Both the position numbers and the translations under genes were made by a program. From Aphrocallistes beatrix (Eukaryota; Porifera; Hexactinellida; Sceptrulophora; Aphrocallistidae): a stretch of 64,000 bases of DNA. Of the stretch, positions 1 to 15,200 are shown piece after piece. Location of the stretch: NCBI GenBank assembly GCA_963281255.1, contig OY725492.1:682001-746000 (forward strand). Reading direction: 5' to 3'. Every line of letters starts with the position of its first letter. Within the stretch, counting starts at the first letter, position 1. A model generated the notes under the pieces. The model made no database searches. It was not told where the DNA came from and saw only the letters and a program-made list of their open reading frames with translations.

Positions 1-117
1 ATTTAAAACTCTTTTTATTTTAAAAAAGTTTTAGGTAGATCCCCTTAGAGAATAAGGCTAAATATTAATTATAGGTATAAGTGCTATTCAAGGATATTGC
101 TAATTCTAACTGCTTAC

Positions 118-262
118 TTCGGTTAACTTTTTGAAGGCTGTTTCGAAGACAGATGTTGACTTAATTGCAATTTTCTTTCTTGACTTGACTCCTCTAAATG
201 CGTCCTCATTTAAAAAATGAGTAACAAATAGGACTAAGCACTTAATGCATTCCCACTTATTC
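118..262 (-). CDS. RNF213: RNF213-like exon 6 (last exon in the window)
   Basis: 145 bp with acceptor ACGTTATAG and donor GTAAGC; it begins with one base that completes the Arg codon of exon 5 and ends in phase 0. It encodes KWECIKCLVLFVTHFLNED and a basic tail, comparable with the helix that lies shortly before the RING finger of vertebrate RNF213. The RING is therefore expected in the next exon, outside this window. Confidence 0.68.
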
Positions 263-3200
263 CTATAACGTACATACAATAAATTATCTCCATTCAAACA
301 TTAGAATATTAATTACTCTATGAAATTTCCCCTCATCACATACGCAGAGTATTAAGAGCTCCTCAGTTCCTAGGTTTAAAGGGTGAGCGCGCTCTCGCTC
401 CTAGAATAAAGGAGCGCGCTAAACTCTATGCGTCCAAAGTATTTCCAAAATAAAAGGTTATACAATGAAATTTATTGCAAAATTCGACAAGGTTGGAAAA
501 ATTGAAGATTTGAATACACTAATACATTCCTTTTTTAAAAAAGGTCGCTTTCTAATCTAAGTTTATTCTAAATTTAATTTCATTGGGAATCGTTGAGAAA
601 AATTGTTAGATAATAAGAAAACCAAATTTATTAAAAGGAGTGCACTGTAGGGTTTCATTTGGGGGGGCCCCCCCATATTTGGGGGGTACCCCCCCATTTC
701 TATCAAATTTTGGATCCCATTTTGGGGGGCCCCTTCAAATTGGGGGGTACCCCCCAATTTTTATTATTATTATCCTCGATTTGGGGGAGCCCCCCCAAAT
801 TTGGGGGGTACCCCCCAATTGTTTCTATTTTAGCAGTCTATATGGGGGGTCCCCTCCAGAATTGGGGGGGGACCCCCCCAAATTAACATTTAGATTTCTT
901 CCTAGGGGTACCCCCCCAAATTTGGGGGGGCCCCCCCGATCTTATCATTAGTCATATTTTAATTTGGGGGGGGGGGGTCCCCCCATTTGTATTAATGTAG
1001 CGATTTCAAGCTCTAATTATTTCTGGAAACAAGCATTAAACATCGTTAATCTTTAAGATTCTGTATTATTTCGTTGTTTTTTAAAATTTATCTTTGAGTG
1101 TGTCTGGGCGTGTCTGTGTCTTCTATTATAATAATAGAGCATTGAAACCCTATTGATTACGTGTTATTTTTCAAGAATGTAAGCAGTGTGATTCAACTTT
1201 GATTAATATTTAAATATTCTGAATTCGAATTCCGCAGTTTAGATTACATCCTAGGTTGTTTTTACTGGGCCGATATTAATTGTTTAGACGAAGTATTGTG
1301 TAATACCAAAATAATCGAAGAGGCTTGCTCTCAACGGCTAGTTAGGGTAATCGAGTACGCTCAAAAATCAAATTTAATAAAATAATCCCTTTGGATTATT
1401 TACAAGTTACAACAATTAGTGTGCTTTTGTTAACTAATAAAATACTAACACACACTGCTACGAGTGCTACAGATGATACATAGCAGGGGGGCTCAAACTT
1501 TCAAATCTACAGGCCACTTTAAAAATTAGGCTCCGCCTTACGGGCCACAAATCATAGATCGCCTGTGGCTTTAGTTTAATCAATTTTCAAGCTATACTAT
1601 TTGACCTCATATTGCATTAACAATGGATTCTACTTGTAAATTCAGGTTATTGACTTAAATTATAATCTTTTGAATGGATTCGAATCATTTGATGTCTCTT
1701 TTGAACTCAGCTTGTTTTCTAGCAAGTGGACAATACGGTAGTACTAAACCTAGATTTGGGGTATACTATGTACTGTTCATAGTAGAATAACATTGCAGAA
1801 AAATATACCTAAACTACGAAATTTAGCTAATGAGAGTGATAATGTTGCTTGGATTTAACTAAGCTAGAACTCGCCATTTCAATTTAGGTTCTGCCTCCTA
1901 CGTTATACTTGTGAAGCTCTAACAATTGATAGAATTCGTAAATGCAAACTATCGTTAGCAAATACTGTATTCATACTAGGAACATTGATGCATTTGTAGA
2001 GTATCTATAATTATTTCTATATGGTGTTTAGAAAAAACAATTATTATCTGACGATTGAAGCACGTCAATCTACTGTATACAAGCACGCTTCGCTTGCTTG
2101 CGCTGCGCGGCTTGCGGACACTGCGTGTCCGCAGATTTACCCAGTGGGTGCTTGGGAATATACGTCGCTTTCTTGTTTTATACTAAGTACGCTGGATTAT
2201 CATTTGTCTACGGTTACATTAATGAAATCAGAACTGTAGCATAAATTTTATTTCTTGATAAATATAATTTACTTCGTATTAAGTCAACTAATCCCGAATG
2301 TAAGCCCAATTTGAATACACGAAGTTCACATTACTAAATATTATTATACTTAAATAATCAATTCCAGTCCATGAGTCCAAAAAAGTGCACAATCTCAGTT
2401 TTTTGGTATTCTCAATGTTTTCTCGCTATAACACCACCTTGATCGACCTGTCACGCCTTAACTAGTACGAGGGGAGCAATTGTGGATGCCATAACTGGCC
2501 GCCCCTTTCCACAACAGGTCGGGGCCGGACCAGTCATGGCGTAGAAGCCGTCAGGCATTGCACTTTTCAGAATAGTGACCTTTATAAATCGTCTAAAACT
2601 ATTCGCAGCGGACGGGGAGAGCAGGGGCGGTTTCCTATGGGCTGACCTCGGTCGAACAGCTCTTACGGCTCTGAAATACAATTCAATTATAAATTGTCAG
2701 GTTATATCAACATTAAATAGTAAACATTAATTGCCAAAACATTAGTAGTAGTAGAAACAAATGGGTAATACTTTTCATAAAATTATAAATGGGGGACCCC
2801 CCCCAAATAAAAATATGACTAATGATAAAATCGGGGGGACCCCCCCAAATTTGGGGGGGTCCCCTAGGCAGAAATCTAAATGTTAATTTGGGGGGGGGTC
2901 CCCCCCAATTCTGGAGGGGACCCCCCATATATACTGCTAAAATAGAAATAATTGGGGGGTACCCCCCAAATTTGGGGGGGCTCCCTCAAATCGAGGATAA
3001 TAATAATAAAAATTGGGGGGTCCCCCCCCAATTTGAAGGGGCCCCCCCAAATGGGATCCAAAATTTGATAGAAATGGGGGGGTCCCCCCCAAATATGGGG
3101 GAGCCCCCCCAACTGAAACCCTACATGCACTCCTCAAAAATATGAGCGCTGCTTCGGCTTCTGCTCCTGTGCTCCAAAAGGAGCACACTCCTTTAGGTGT

Positions 3201-6200
3201 TCTGCACATGCATTACAATTTCTCTAAATAATAATATTAATAAACTTTTAAAATTATTAATAGCAAGCGCGCTTAGACTCCGGCTATTTTTCAGAAGATG
3301 TTTTCAACATTAAAAGTCAAATTTTGCGTATTCAAAACTTAAGACATTCCTAGGAGGGAACGAACAAAGGGCATTATACACTAACAATAATATATTTAAG
3401 AGTATTGGTAATATTAGCGCGCTTTCCTCGCTTGAGTTACAAATAAACATTACTGATCATACCTACCGAAGTAAACTCATCTCTTCTGCATAATATTCGA
3501 AAAAAGTCCAGTTATGCTCTATTAAACAACTGTAGTCGGCGAAACTTTCTAAAAAGGATGCTGGATCTTTGGGGATTTGCAACTTTGAAACATTTTTCCA
3601 ACACTCATCAATCAAATACTTGAAAATGTCGAAGTCAATATTTTGTAGCATAAAGTAGTTATTCGGTGTTGATAGGCATTTATCAGTCAGAATAGGATGA
3701 TTTTGATGAAATTGAAATCCAAGGTTGAAAGCCTCATTAACAAAGGTAATCCTATCTTTTACTATAGAATATGCAATATGGATACTTGGTATATTATATT
3801 CAGGTAACTTTTGTGTCTGTTTTTCATTAGCATTCAGGTCAGGAGTTGTTTCTTTGCACTTGGAAGCAGTGACAGACATGATTATATATAAACTCTACAA
3901 GATGGAAAAGTAAAATTTTAGAACATATAAATGAAAAGAATAAATAACCTAAATTTAATTAACCTAGGAACTTCTAATAAGTTAAAATAAACGCTTTAGC
4001 AAGACTTCTATAAATTATCTAAGCATTTAAGTCCTAGGTTTATTTTTATCCTGACTTTGATTCTTAAAAATGTGTTAGCTTAATAATTTACTCGATATAG
4101 CTGGTTTGAATCTTCGCAAGTAACCATGTGAAGTAGAACAAAATCCCTCATATAATCATTTCCCAATTTAAGACAAATATTTGCGTCGAACTGTGTAGAG
4201 AGTATTTTGCCAATTGCTGATTGATTGAAGTTATCCTCAAATATCTCTTCGGTCTCTTCAAGTCCTAAAATTAGTTAGAAAATAAAATTGTCCACTATTA
4301 CACATTATTACAGCATTGAGTTAAACATTGGTAATGTTTTAGAAACGGTCATAATTATTGTATTAATAAATTAAGTTAAAAGTCTACCAAAATTTGTTAT
4401 AACTATAATTTGTCAAATGGCTAACAAACACCTCTACCAAAATGAGTGAAACGTCTAATAGAATTAGTGAAAAGACAATGAAAACTCTCTCAATTTTTTT
4501 GGAAAGTCTAACAAAAATTAATATAACGCTAACGAAATGAATAAAAAGAACAACAAAATTGATAAAAAATTTGTTGGGCGTTAAACTAATTTTGGTAGAG
4601 GTGATTTGTTAGTAATTTTGTTAGAATTATAACAAATTTTGATATACATTTAAATAAATTTGCTAGTGCGATAATTAGAACTCTTTTAGAAATGAGTTAT
4701 CAGCAATAATCCATGTATTACAATATAATGACATTTCATAACGCATCCGCCACTTTTACGAAACAAGATTACGATGGTTTATGATGGCTACATTTTGGTA
4801 CTTACCAAGCTTCATAACCATATCAGTATAAATGCAATTTACTTGCTGATATATTATCTTGAAAAATGGAAATTTAGTCTTTTTCAGTAAACACCCTTTA
4901 GGATGGTTCAGAAGAGATTTTGGAGATCTCAGTGAACGCTCGCTGATTAGAGAATTCCATGGTAAAATGCTTTCATTCTGATAAATCAGTTTCCAAGTAA
5001 GTCTAGTATACTGTTCCTTAGAAAATGCAAGATCCAAATTATCGTTTGTATCAATTATGGCTAAAATACCACCAAACAATGGTACAATGAGATCATCGAT
5101 ATGTGTAGACAGAGCCTTCATGAAAGCAGTCGAGACTGTAGAATAGTTGGATTGTAAAGCTATAATGTGAGACCATTCCTTGCTATATTCCAATCGAGTA
5201 CTCCGGTTCAAAAGGTGGGAAATAATCTTGCAAATCAAATCAGCTAATTCTAGGAAAATACAACACTAGAAATCGAACTGTTAGGTATTGTAAAATAGCA
5301 CTTACAGACGGACGTAGTACTGGTGTACACACAGAGGCATAGCCAGTCACTCCGACCAGGGCCTGCAGCAACCTAAAACGACAAATCTACAGGTCTTGAT
5401 GGGCTCCCGGAACCCGTTTTTGTTTTGATCTGGTGACGTCAGAATTTTTCAGGAATTCGATTTTCCTCATTCCATATTGCATTTTACACATAAATTGTAA
5501 TACGTATGTCAACCGCTTTGATATGTTCCATTGTTCCACACTGAGTATGTTATGAATCAGTTAAATTCGCTTTATAATTACCAGATTATACATGTTTATA
5601 TCACACTAAATGATATTTAAAGATAAAACTTCGATAAATCTTGTCAAAATGTAGGGCTACCGAGTCATGACTCACAAGTCAGCGAGTCACCGATCAACAA
5701 GTCATGATTCGCTGCATCGAGTCATCAAGTTTCATTTACGAGTCAGATAACTCGATGACTCGAGCCATTAGAGTTGATGACTTGTGAAAAGCCCTGAAAA
5801 TTGACATATATAAACAATATGTAAAAGTGGTTAAATTTGTGTGTAATCATCATTATATTGTGCAACAAGCTATAATTACGACTAATTTGATTTTGCATGC
5901 TTTGCACAGTCATAATAACAGTATTAATGTTTATTTAGTATAGAAAATCTCACTTTGTACCATTAGTGAAAAATATGTGGAATTCTCATTGAAATGTACA
6001 CATATACCTGCGTTTCCAAGGAAACGTAATCTGACTGACTTGGGCTATATCTCAATAACAGTAAGTACTAAATACTAATAAATGATATCATATGATAGGC
6101 AACAAGCGACTTCTTATTCACTAATATTATATTTTATTTGCCGAAATATTATAGTTTTATAGTTATATATCAATATATTTTGATGACATATTGATATATC

Positions 6201-6226
6201 CTTACTATTAAAACTCGATTAATGTT

Positions 6227-6257
<31 letters not shown>

Positions 6258-9200
6258 TATATATTAAAATGCTAGGATTTTTTGTTTGTGTGTTTGTCCG
6301 AATTGATTGAAGAGTTGGGAAGCATAGAGGTGTGAAAATTGGCATGTAGGTGTCAAATGATATGACTACGATTAAGTTCTAAGATCTAAGCGAAATTTTC
6401 ACATCTCTGCAAAAATAAATGGAAAACAATTTTACGCACCTTTTCTATACAAAATAAATGACTACACTATCACAATAGAAATCATTGTACAAGTACGACA
6501 CTACAATAAATAGATTGTCATTGTTATTAATACTTCAAAGCCACAACTTATGTTTGATATCTTAAATGTATTATAGTGTATGGCAATAAAAAAGATTATC
6601 TGCATATTTTCACACCTTTATATACATATTTTCACACCATTTGATGAATTTTGAAAATAATGCTAGAGACTAGCTTCCAACGGGTGACTTGGGGTTTTCA
6701 GGGGTGTAGATTTCGAATATAATATTTTCAGATCTATATGATAAATTATTTGTTTACTTTTGTTTACAATAGATACATAAAGTAAACAAATTACAAAAAT
6801 AGGCTAGAGAATAGCTTCCAACGAGTGACATGGAGTTTTTAGGGGTGTCGATTTCGAATATCATATTTTCAGATCGACATGATGAATTATTTGTTTACTT
6901 TTATTTACAATAAATATATAAAGTAACAAATTACAAAAATAGGCCAGAGACTAGCTTCCAACGGTTGACATGGGGTTTTTAGTGCTGTAGATTTCCAATA
7001 TTATATTTTCGGATCCATATGAGAAATTTTTCGTTGACCTTTGTTTAAAATATTTATATAAAGGAAAAAAATCCCAAAATATGTTTGATTGAGTGACTCC
7101 AGGCGCTCGCAGGGCGACTCTGCGGACACACAGTGTCCGCAAGCCGCGCAGCGCAAGCAAGCGAAGCGTGCTTGTATATATATATATCTGTAACGAATTG
7201 ATTGAAGAAACTGTCGGGCCCAGAAATTTTCCTTTGGCATGTGGGAGTTTTTTGGCTATGGCTCAGACGAAAATGTCAACTCATCATGGAATTATGACGT
7301 CATTGTCACCTTTTTCAAAGTTAAGCAATACAGTTATTCGAGCATAACTCAGCTATTATATGAGATAGAAGGCTGAAATTTTGATAGAATCTGTATACTA
7401 ACATACCTCACATATGATGCAACTATCAAAAAATGATGACTCATCACTTTGTTATGACGTCATCATTACTCATCAAAATTTTATAAATTGATAAATTTGG
7501 AGATTTTTCGTGTGATATCGATTATCACTAGGACAGACGTACTATTTAGAGATGTTATTTCTCTTATAATTAATCAATGGTGACCTCAGGTGCCCGAAGG
7601 GCGCCTCCGGTGGACACAAAGTGTCCGCCAGCCGCGCAGCGCAAGCAAGCGAAGTGCGCTTGTAACTATTAAACTATAATATTTCGGCAAGGCTGGATTC
7701 GGTTAACCGGTTAACCGGCTAACCGCCGTCAATCACGGTTAACGGTTAAGAAAATTTTATATCGGTTAGCCGATCTGCTTTATTTTCTAAATATTTAGAC
7801 TAATTTCATTGTTTTCCGATGAAGATTCATGAATATTACTTCTAAAATTTTGATATTACAATATTATTACAATTTTTCTAACCAAATAGTATATTTCGAG
7901 ACCACTGAATATTGTAAATTTTTCAATATCAGGTTAAATATTAGTCGACAAATCCATATTTATACTAATTAATATTGACATCGGTTAACCGGTTAACCGC
8001 CCTGGAGGAAACCAAAATAACCGACCCCGAATATCGGTTAACTAACCCCAGCTCTGATTTCGGCAAATAAAATATAATATTAGTGAATAAGAAGTCGCTT
8101 GTTGCCTATCATATGATATCATTTATTAGTATTTAGTAGTTACTGTTATTGAGATATAGCCCAAGTTAGTCAGATTACGTTTCTTTGGATACGCAGGAAT
8201 GTGTGTACATTCAATGAGAATTCCACATATTTTTCACTAATGGTACAAAAGTGAGATTTTCTACACTAATTAAACATTAATACTGTTATTATGCCTATGC
8301 AAAGCATGCAAAATTGATTAAATTAGTCATAATTATAGCTTGTTACGCAATATGATTATGATTACACATGCTATGGTAGTATATCCGAATAAAGTATTTT
8401 TTTATGTTATAGATTTCATACCTGTATACTGGCTATTTGATAAAAGATAAGCAACATAACTTATCCTAGTTGTATTTCTATTATCAGATCCTTCAGAAGG
8501 ATCATATAATCTGTTTACAGCTTTTTGTATACATCTAGTTAATCTCTTCTTCTGGAATATATGTCTATCAGTATGGAATAACTCGATCTGGAAAGAGGAA
8601 AATATGAAGACAAAATATAACAAAACAAAATTGAATGGATTTTCAGCTCTCTGATCGCGCTTAGTGACATCAAATTTAGGCAACCTATGGTCGCTAATAA
8701 TTACTCACATCCTTTGAATAATAAATACAAGCGTAAATGCGTCTATATATATACTATCAAAACTCAATTCATTTCGACTTTTAGCTGTGGAACAAATTTT
8801 CACACCTTTTTTATACAAAATATATGACTACATCATCACAATAGAAATCATTGTACGACACTACAATAGATCGTCACTGTTATTAATACTTCAAAGCAAC
8901 TTCTTATGTTTGATATCTTAAATGTATTATAGTGTATAGCAATAAAAAAGATTATGTTCATATTTTCATATCATTTGACGAATTTTGAAAAATATGCTAG
9001 AGACTTGCTTCTAACGGGTGATATGGGGTTTTTAAGGGTGTAGATTTCGAATATCATATTTTCAGGTATATATGATAAATTTTTTGTTTATATTTTTGGA
9101 CAGTGGATACATAAAGTAAAAAAAATCTCAAAAATAGGCTAGAGACCAACGGTTTACACGGGGCTATAAAGGTATAGATTCAGAAAATCGTATTTTCGAT

Positions 9201-12200
9201 TTTACGTGACAAATTATTTGTTAACTTTCGTTTTCAATATTCATATAAAGTTAACAATTTCACAAAAAATGCTAGAGTGAGTAAATTCAGGCGCCCACAG
9301 GGAGATTCTGCGAACACAAAGAATCGTTAAACCGCACAGCGCAAGCAAACGAAGCGCACGTGTTAATATTAAAACTCGATTAATGTGTATATATTTGTTC
9401 ATACTATATATATAGATAGATAGTTTGAAGAAACTGCCAGGCACAGCTAGCTGATTTTCGACATGTGGGAGTCTTTTGGCTATGGCTCCATTAAGTTCTG
9501 ACCTCAGATGAAAATGTCGCCACATCATGAAATTATGACATCTTTGTCATCTTTTTTATAATTAGAAATTTCAGTTTTTCGCCATAACGCCAGTTTAGGT
9601 GATAGAAGACTGAAATTTTGATAGAACATATATATTGATATATCTCAATTATGATACAATTCTCATCAAAAAAGATAACTCATCATTCTTTTATTACGTC
9701 AATATTACGCATTAAAAATTGAAAATTTGACGATTTTTCGAGCGATATCGATTTTGACAGTAAGACCGACATATTTAGAGATGTTATCTCTTTATAATTA
9801 ATCAATGTGACCTCAGGCGCCCAAAGGGCGCCTCCGGAGGACACAAAGTTTCCGCCAGCCGCGCAGCGCAAGCAAGCGAAGCACGCGTGTACATTGCTAA
9901 AATCTAGAATAGGCCTGCCCAACGTATGGCCCGTAGACAGATTTTCCTGACCCGCGATCGATGGGATATCCATTCGCACTTCCTCGGTTATTTTTTGGCG
10001 TTTAAATCGGAATTCTCCACTATCTCTACGGATTATGAAATATCAATAGTATGTATCTTCAGTATCTTCATTATCTAAATAACGATGTTTGCTATTACAT
10101 TTCTTGGACTAAAATATATTGTGTCTGAAATAATCGGGATGGCAAGAGAAAAATGTAGTATAAATATAAATCATTCTCAATTTGCCCCGATACTCATTGC
10201 TAGGCATTCAATTTGTCCCATGGGCGAAATGAGTTGGGCAGCTCCGATCTAGAAGCAGGCTAAAACAGCTTAGAAATTGCCAAAATCGTCTTTAGAATGT
10301 CCTGTTTCGCAATAATGTGACAACTAATCAAAAAATGTTCAACATGTATGTATTCGGCATTATGTTTGTATATGCCGGTAAAACTTTCTTAAGGTCTATT
10401 CTGCATGGTTAACGATTTTAGGCTAATCATGTACTAATTCAATCGGCTTCTAATTCATCCCTAGTCTATCATTTTCAGTCTACTGTGAGGCATTATATTG
10501 AGTAAGCTTTGAATGACCTATCTGAAAGGGAGCATTTTATGTTTTAACTTGGGATATTTTAGAAATGTATTCTTACTTGGAGAGCTTTTCGAGCTTTTTC
10601 CTGAATAATAGGTTTCGGACTTATTTCGAAGACACAATTGCTAGAATCCCTTTATTGAAGTGTAGTTAACAATTTAGTATACTATTCTTTGTAGCTACGT
10701 ATTCAATCCTAGAAGAAAATGTATCAGATCTCGGGAATGGAAATTCTAACTTGGAAGAAAATTAACCTGGATTCCCTAGGTATCAATTAAGAGCAGTATA
10801 AAAAGGAAAAAATAACATACCGATACAACATGCTGAAAATCAAATATTTCCGCAACAGAGATTCTCGAGAGTTGATCAAATGATGGTAGCATGTTGTGGT
10901 AAGAGTCTCGAAGTTCATCAATATAGACACTATCCCAATCTCCACCACAAAAACTTGAGTAGTATTGAGGATCTTGACAAAACGACAATTTTGTGATAAA
11001 AACAAAGAAAAAATCAGAATTCAGCTTCCCACGCATCTCAGCGATAATTTCAGCTACTTTGTACTTAGCACACGATATAAAGTCAAAATTGCTCTGGCCG
11101 TTTTCGCATTGGATAACGATTATTCTTTTCTTTCCTTTATTCTCTATTGGTGAAATTTTCTTATTAATAGTGTCAATAAATTCTTGTTCGGATTTAAACT
11201 GAGCTAAATTTATTTGAGAAACAATTGATTCATTGTTGGAGAATGAATTGAGTTTGGTCCGTAATTCGACAATATCAAATTCAGTCAAAAGAGTAGAATA
11301 TGTGGTGATAAAAGATAGAAATGGATTTAGTTTGTTATGGAATTTCCGAATATTAGGCAATTCATGCAAGTAGTTGGCAAGGTCAAACAGTTTGAGTTTA
11401 CAGTAATCTTTGAAAATGTTATCAGCCTCCACAGCTAATTGACATTTCCGTAATCGAAGAATTGAGTTTGGAGAGGCAATCTTCAATAACTCCAATTTAC
11501 AATAATCCAAAATTATTCCTACATTTTCTTTCTCGTTTCCCTTTAAGCCTAAAATTCTTATTGAAGAGTATACCATAAATGGTAGAGTGTCCTTCTGAAT
11601 ACCAATAAAACACTTATCCTGAGTATATGTATATGATGATTCATTATTGTTAATAGTAACGAAATCCTGAACCCATTTTGACAAAGTATCAATGATGTTC
11701 TTCACAATAATGTCATCTTTAAGAATGGTTGAAAACGTTAAGTTATGTTTCTCTAGTCTGTTTATCAAAGGAGGCGGAAATCTGTCAAAAACAGTGTTTT
11801 TATCTGCAATGACTATCAATCTGAAGTCAGGATGTACTGGGCATTTAATTCGCTGCGAACCAATTCCGATATCCACCCAACTCTTGCCTAGAATATCAAC
11901 ATAGAAGAGATTGAGAAGCTCGTAAAGACTCTCATAAACATTGGACAAATTGGTCAAGACTACGACTTTTCCGGTTTCCATGAATACTTTAATACGATTA
12001 ATAGTGTGGCAAATGCCGAAGTATTCTTGATCGAGAGGAAAACTACTTCCAAATATCACTTTATCATCGTTTTTTAAGATTTCTGAATAAAATAAAATAT
12101 CTAAAGCAACGTAATTTTCTGTCAAAAGAAGAAGATACCTTGACCTCTCTATTCTCTGTTTTTCTTTCTCTTCTACAGCAAGAGTTAATTCAGATTTGCA

Positions 12201-15200
12201 AAGTAAACTTGATTTAATTAGTGATAGAATATCTGATTCAGGGCCAATTTCAGAATCTTCTAGATTGAATACAAACTTCTTAAAAACCTTTACAACATTA
12301 ACAGCTGTAATCCCTCCAAAGTTTCTCAGTATCACATGGTCCATAATTTTATTATTAAATGTACCATATTGCTTGCAAATGAGGTGCAGCAGTTTGATAA
12401 GGTGATAAAAGTCTCGAAGTCCAAAGTAATCTTTCGATAATTTAGCTTGTTGTTCCTTGATCAGTTCTAGATATCCTTCGGCTATGCTTGGGATGCAAGC
12501 AATTAACATGTGTAAAGAGTTCGAATCCTCTTTACTAGATTTGATTATTGAATGAGCAGTAGCCACAATGTCATCAAGTTTAGGTTCTTCAAGCTGTAAC
12601 ATAATGCCACGATTCATTTTAGCTGGATCAAGAGCCCAGTTGGACAAACCTATGAAAGCAATGTTTGGTCTTTCATTCGTTGCGTTAATGCCATCATCAA
12701 GGAGAGGATGAAGTATTTTGAGAGGTAAACTTGGAGAATCTTCAGCTAAACCGACTTCATCCAAAACGACACAAGCAACACAGTCAGCGGCACTCTCCTC
12801 TTGAATGGTCTGACAGCTTTGAAATAAGTTTTGAATTTCTTTGGATGTAGTCAATTGGCTGCATTGGTAGGATCGCATATATATCTGTGTGTATTCCACT
12901 ATTTTACTTCCATTTAAGTTGAAATCTCCATTCAGTGAGTGGTTAATGATATGTTTTGCTAACGATTTAGATGTTCCTGGCTTGCCAATAATGAATAATG
13001 GAATTTTCAACTGAATACAAACAAACATCATAAATAGATTCTCTTTCAAGGATCTATTTTTTGCAATATGTTCCTTTATTGTCATTAAACTGATTAGGAA
13101 GTCCTGGAACATCTCTATCTCCTTCCAAATTAAGGTTGCATCTGTAATTTTATCTAGAGGAGATTTAAACTTAGCAATTATAGATATGTCAAAGGCCCTT
13201 CTATCTCTAAGTTTAGCTCTGTAGCATACAGCTATAGCGAGTATAAGACTCCGTGTCTTAAGACTAAGTTTAGTAACAATGAGTAGTTTAGGTAAAACTT
13301 GTTGAAACCATTGCATAACTTTCAGTGTTCGCTCAACATCTCTCAAACTAACAAAGGAGCATTCATCATCTTTATCTCTCATGAACATCTGAGCAGAGTA
13401 TAAAACTGTTGTAATAGCTTCGTTAAGAGGAGGAGAACTTGTTTTTCTATCTGGAGATAAATTTATATCCACAATTTTCCGAATATAAGAACGCTCACTT
13501 TCAGGATCAAGTGTTCCAAAGTCCCAGACTAATGGCAATAGACTATCTGGTAATGGAAGAACTCGGTACACAAGTTCTCGAAGTGGAATATTCCCAAAAT
13601 GTTCTCTAACCTTATCACTTGTATTGAACATTCCTAGACCAGCAGAGGTTAGCTTATTCAGCATTGCTTCAGTGTGTTTTCTATAAGGATTGCATGCAGC
13701 TACGAATTGTAAGCGCAAATCATTCGGGATTCTTTCTCCATCAATTCTTCTGTCGCAAACAATTTCTTTAATTAAGCCAATCGAATAACTAGTGTTCACT
13801 TCATCAAAGAAAAGGATCGTATCAATATTTTTTCCGACATTCTCGTTTGCTAAGGCTAGAACTTTTTGATAATGAGCATAGATGTCCTCTTTGTAAATTT
13901 CACCATGGATTTTGAAAATGACAAAATTTTGAATATCGCGACTTTTAGCTTGTAGTTGACACATAAAATTAATCAAACGAGTTTTCCCACATCCAGTTTC
14001 ACCCATTAAGATGACGGGAATGTTGCTACGGAAACGCATCTGGATGGCGAGCATTTTTTTGAGATTGTCAATAGTAAGCACATAATAAGGATCAGGGTCA
14101 ATGGGAGATTGTATTCCAATTACGTTTGCTAAAATGCTAATCATTTTTGTCCGATCCCAACTATTGCAATCTTCATCCAGATCTACCTGGTTCTTTTTTA
14201 GAGTATTGTACAGTTGTCGACTAATTGCCTTCTTCTCCTTCAATCGATTTGAATCAATGCTGTCTAATCGGTTCAAGCTTTTTGATATAGATATTCCAAA
14301 AAAAGTCATTGTTTGTAAATCTTCATTGAAAAATATGTATGGGTTCTTCTTTTGCTCCCATCTTCTGTCATAATTGATGCTATACCCCAGAAGATCATTC
14401 AATGGTGTGGAGGGCTGTAACGAGATCCTGAGAGATGGAGTAGTGAAATCTCTGGACATTAATATCAAGCAATCAATCAAAAACTTTTTGAAGCCAAACC
14501 AACTTTTTTCCATTTCAACTGATTGGAAATAAATATTCTTTTCACAAGCTATTAATTGATTATTCAAAAAGGAAAGAAAATGATTTATTTCGCTCCATGA
14601 TGGGCTTTCAAGTTCTGAATATTCCAATAGAATTTTCAGATCAAATTCAAGATGAATTTTGGGATTGAATATAAATTTTTCAACATCAAGTTTATTTTTC
14701 AATTGTAAAAAATATGCATGTGTTCGTTTATATATATCAGATTCCAATTCACGGTCATCGCTTCGAGAAACTTTGCATCCAGGCATCGTAACGATGTTTT
14801 TATTTCCTTCATCCAGCGCTTTATTTGGTGGTACACAATCCCATGTAGGGAATATATGCAAAAATTGAATCAAATGCGTAGATCTTGATTTCACATTTAT
14901 TTCAATCATATAATAATTGTTATTACTACAGCACCAAACATTCTTTGAGTTGTCACAAATTGTTCTCGTAACAAGTAGTTTGAATAAAAAAGGAGTGAGT
15001 TGTTTGTCAGAAACCGAAACGAGATCAAAGTGATAAATTCGTCCATATTCATTATCTGATTCCTGAGATTTAATTAAAATTTGAACTGCTTTATCTTCAT
15101 AGCCCTCACTTTCATGAATGGTTATGATAGTATAGAGAGAAGAAATATCAGTAGAATGAGACAAAGATTTTAATTTCTCAGCTCGCCTTAATATAGTAAG

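Larger units (their letters stand above)
5840..8369. mobile_element. Large foldback with about 330-bp arms, interrupted by younger insertions
   Basis: The left arm 5840-6166 is repeated inverted at 8369-8065 and 7688-7661. The right arm is split by the 8-bp-TSD element at 7689-8056. The interior holds two copies of the Helitron-like family. It lies wholly in the intron between RNF213-like exons 2 and 3. Confidence 0.75.

Noticed and set aside
559-951. Overlapping Gly/Pro-rich frames on both strands (also 2713-3209)
   Set aside because: They arise from alternating G and C runs in inverted arms. No start context or family resemblance.
2451-2681. 76-codon minus-strand frame as a gene or rRNA fragment
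   Set aside because: I could not match it to rRNA, snRNA or a protein family; kept only as a compositional oddity.
3463-3467. TAG as the true end of the RNF213-like protein
   Set aside because: A GTAGGT donor lies just before it, and a phase-compatible exon with good splice sites exists at 262-118.
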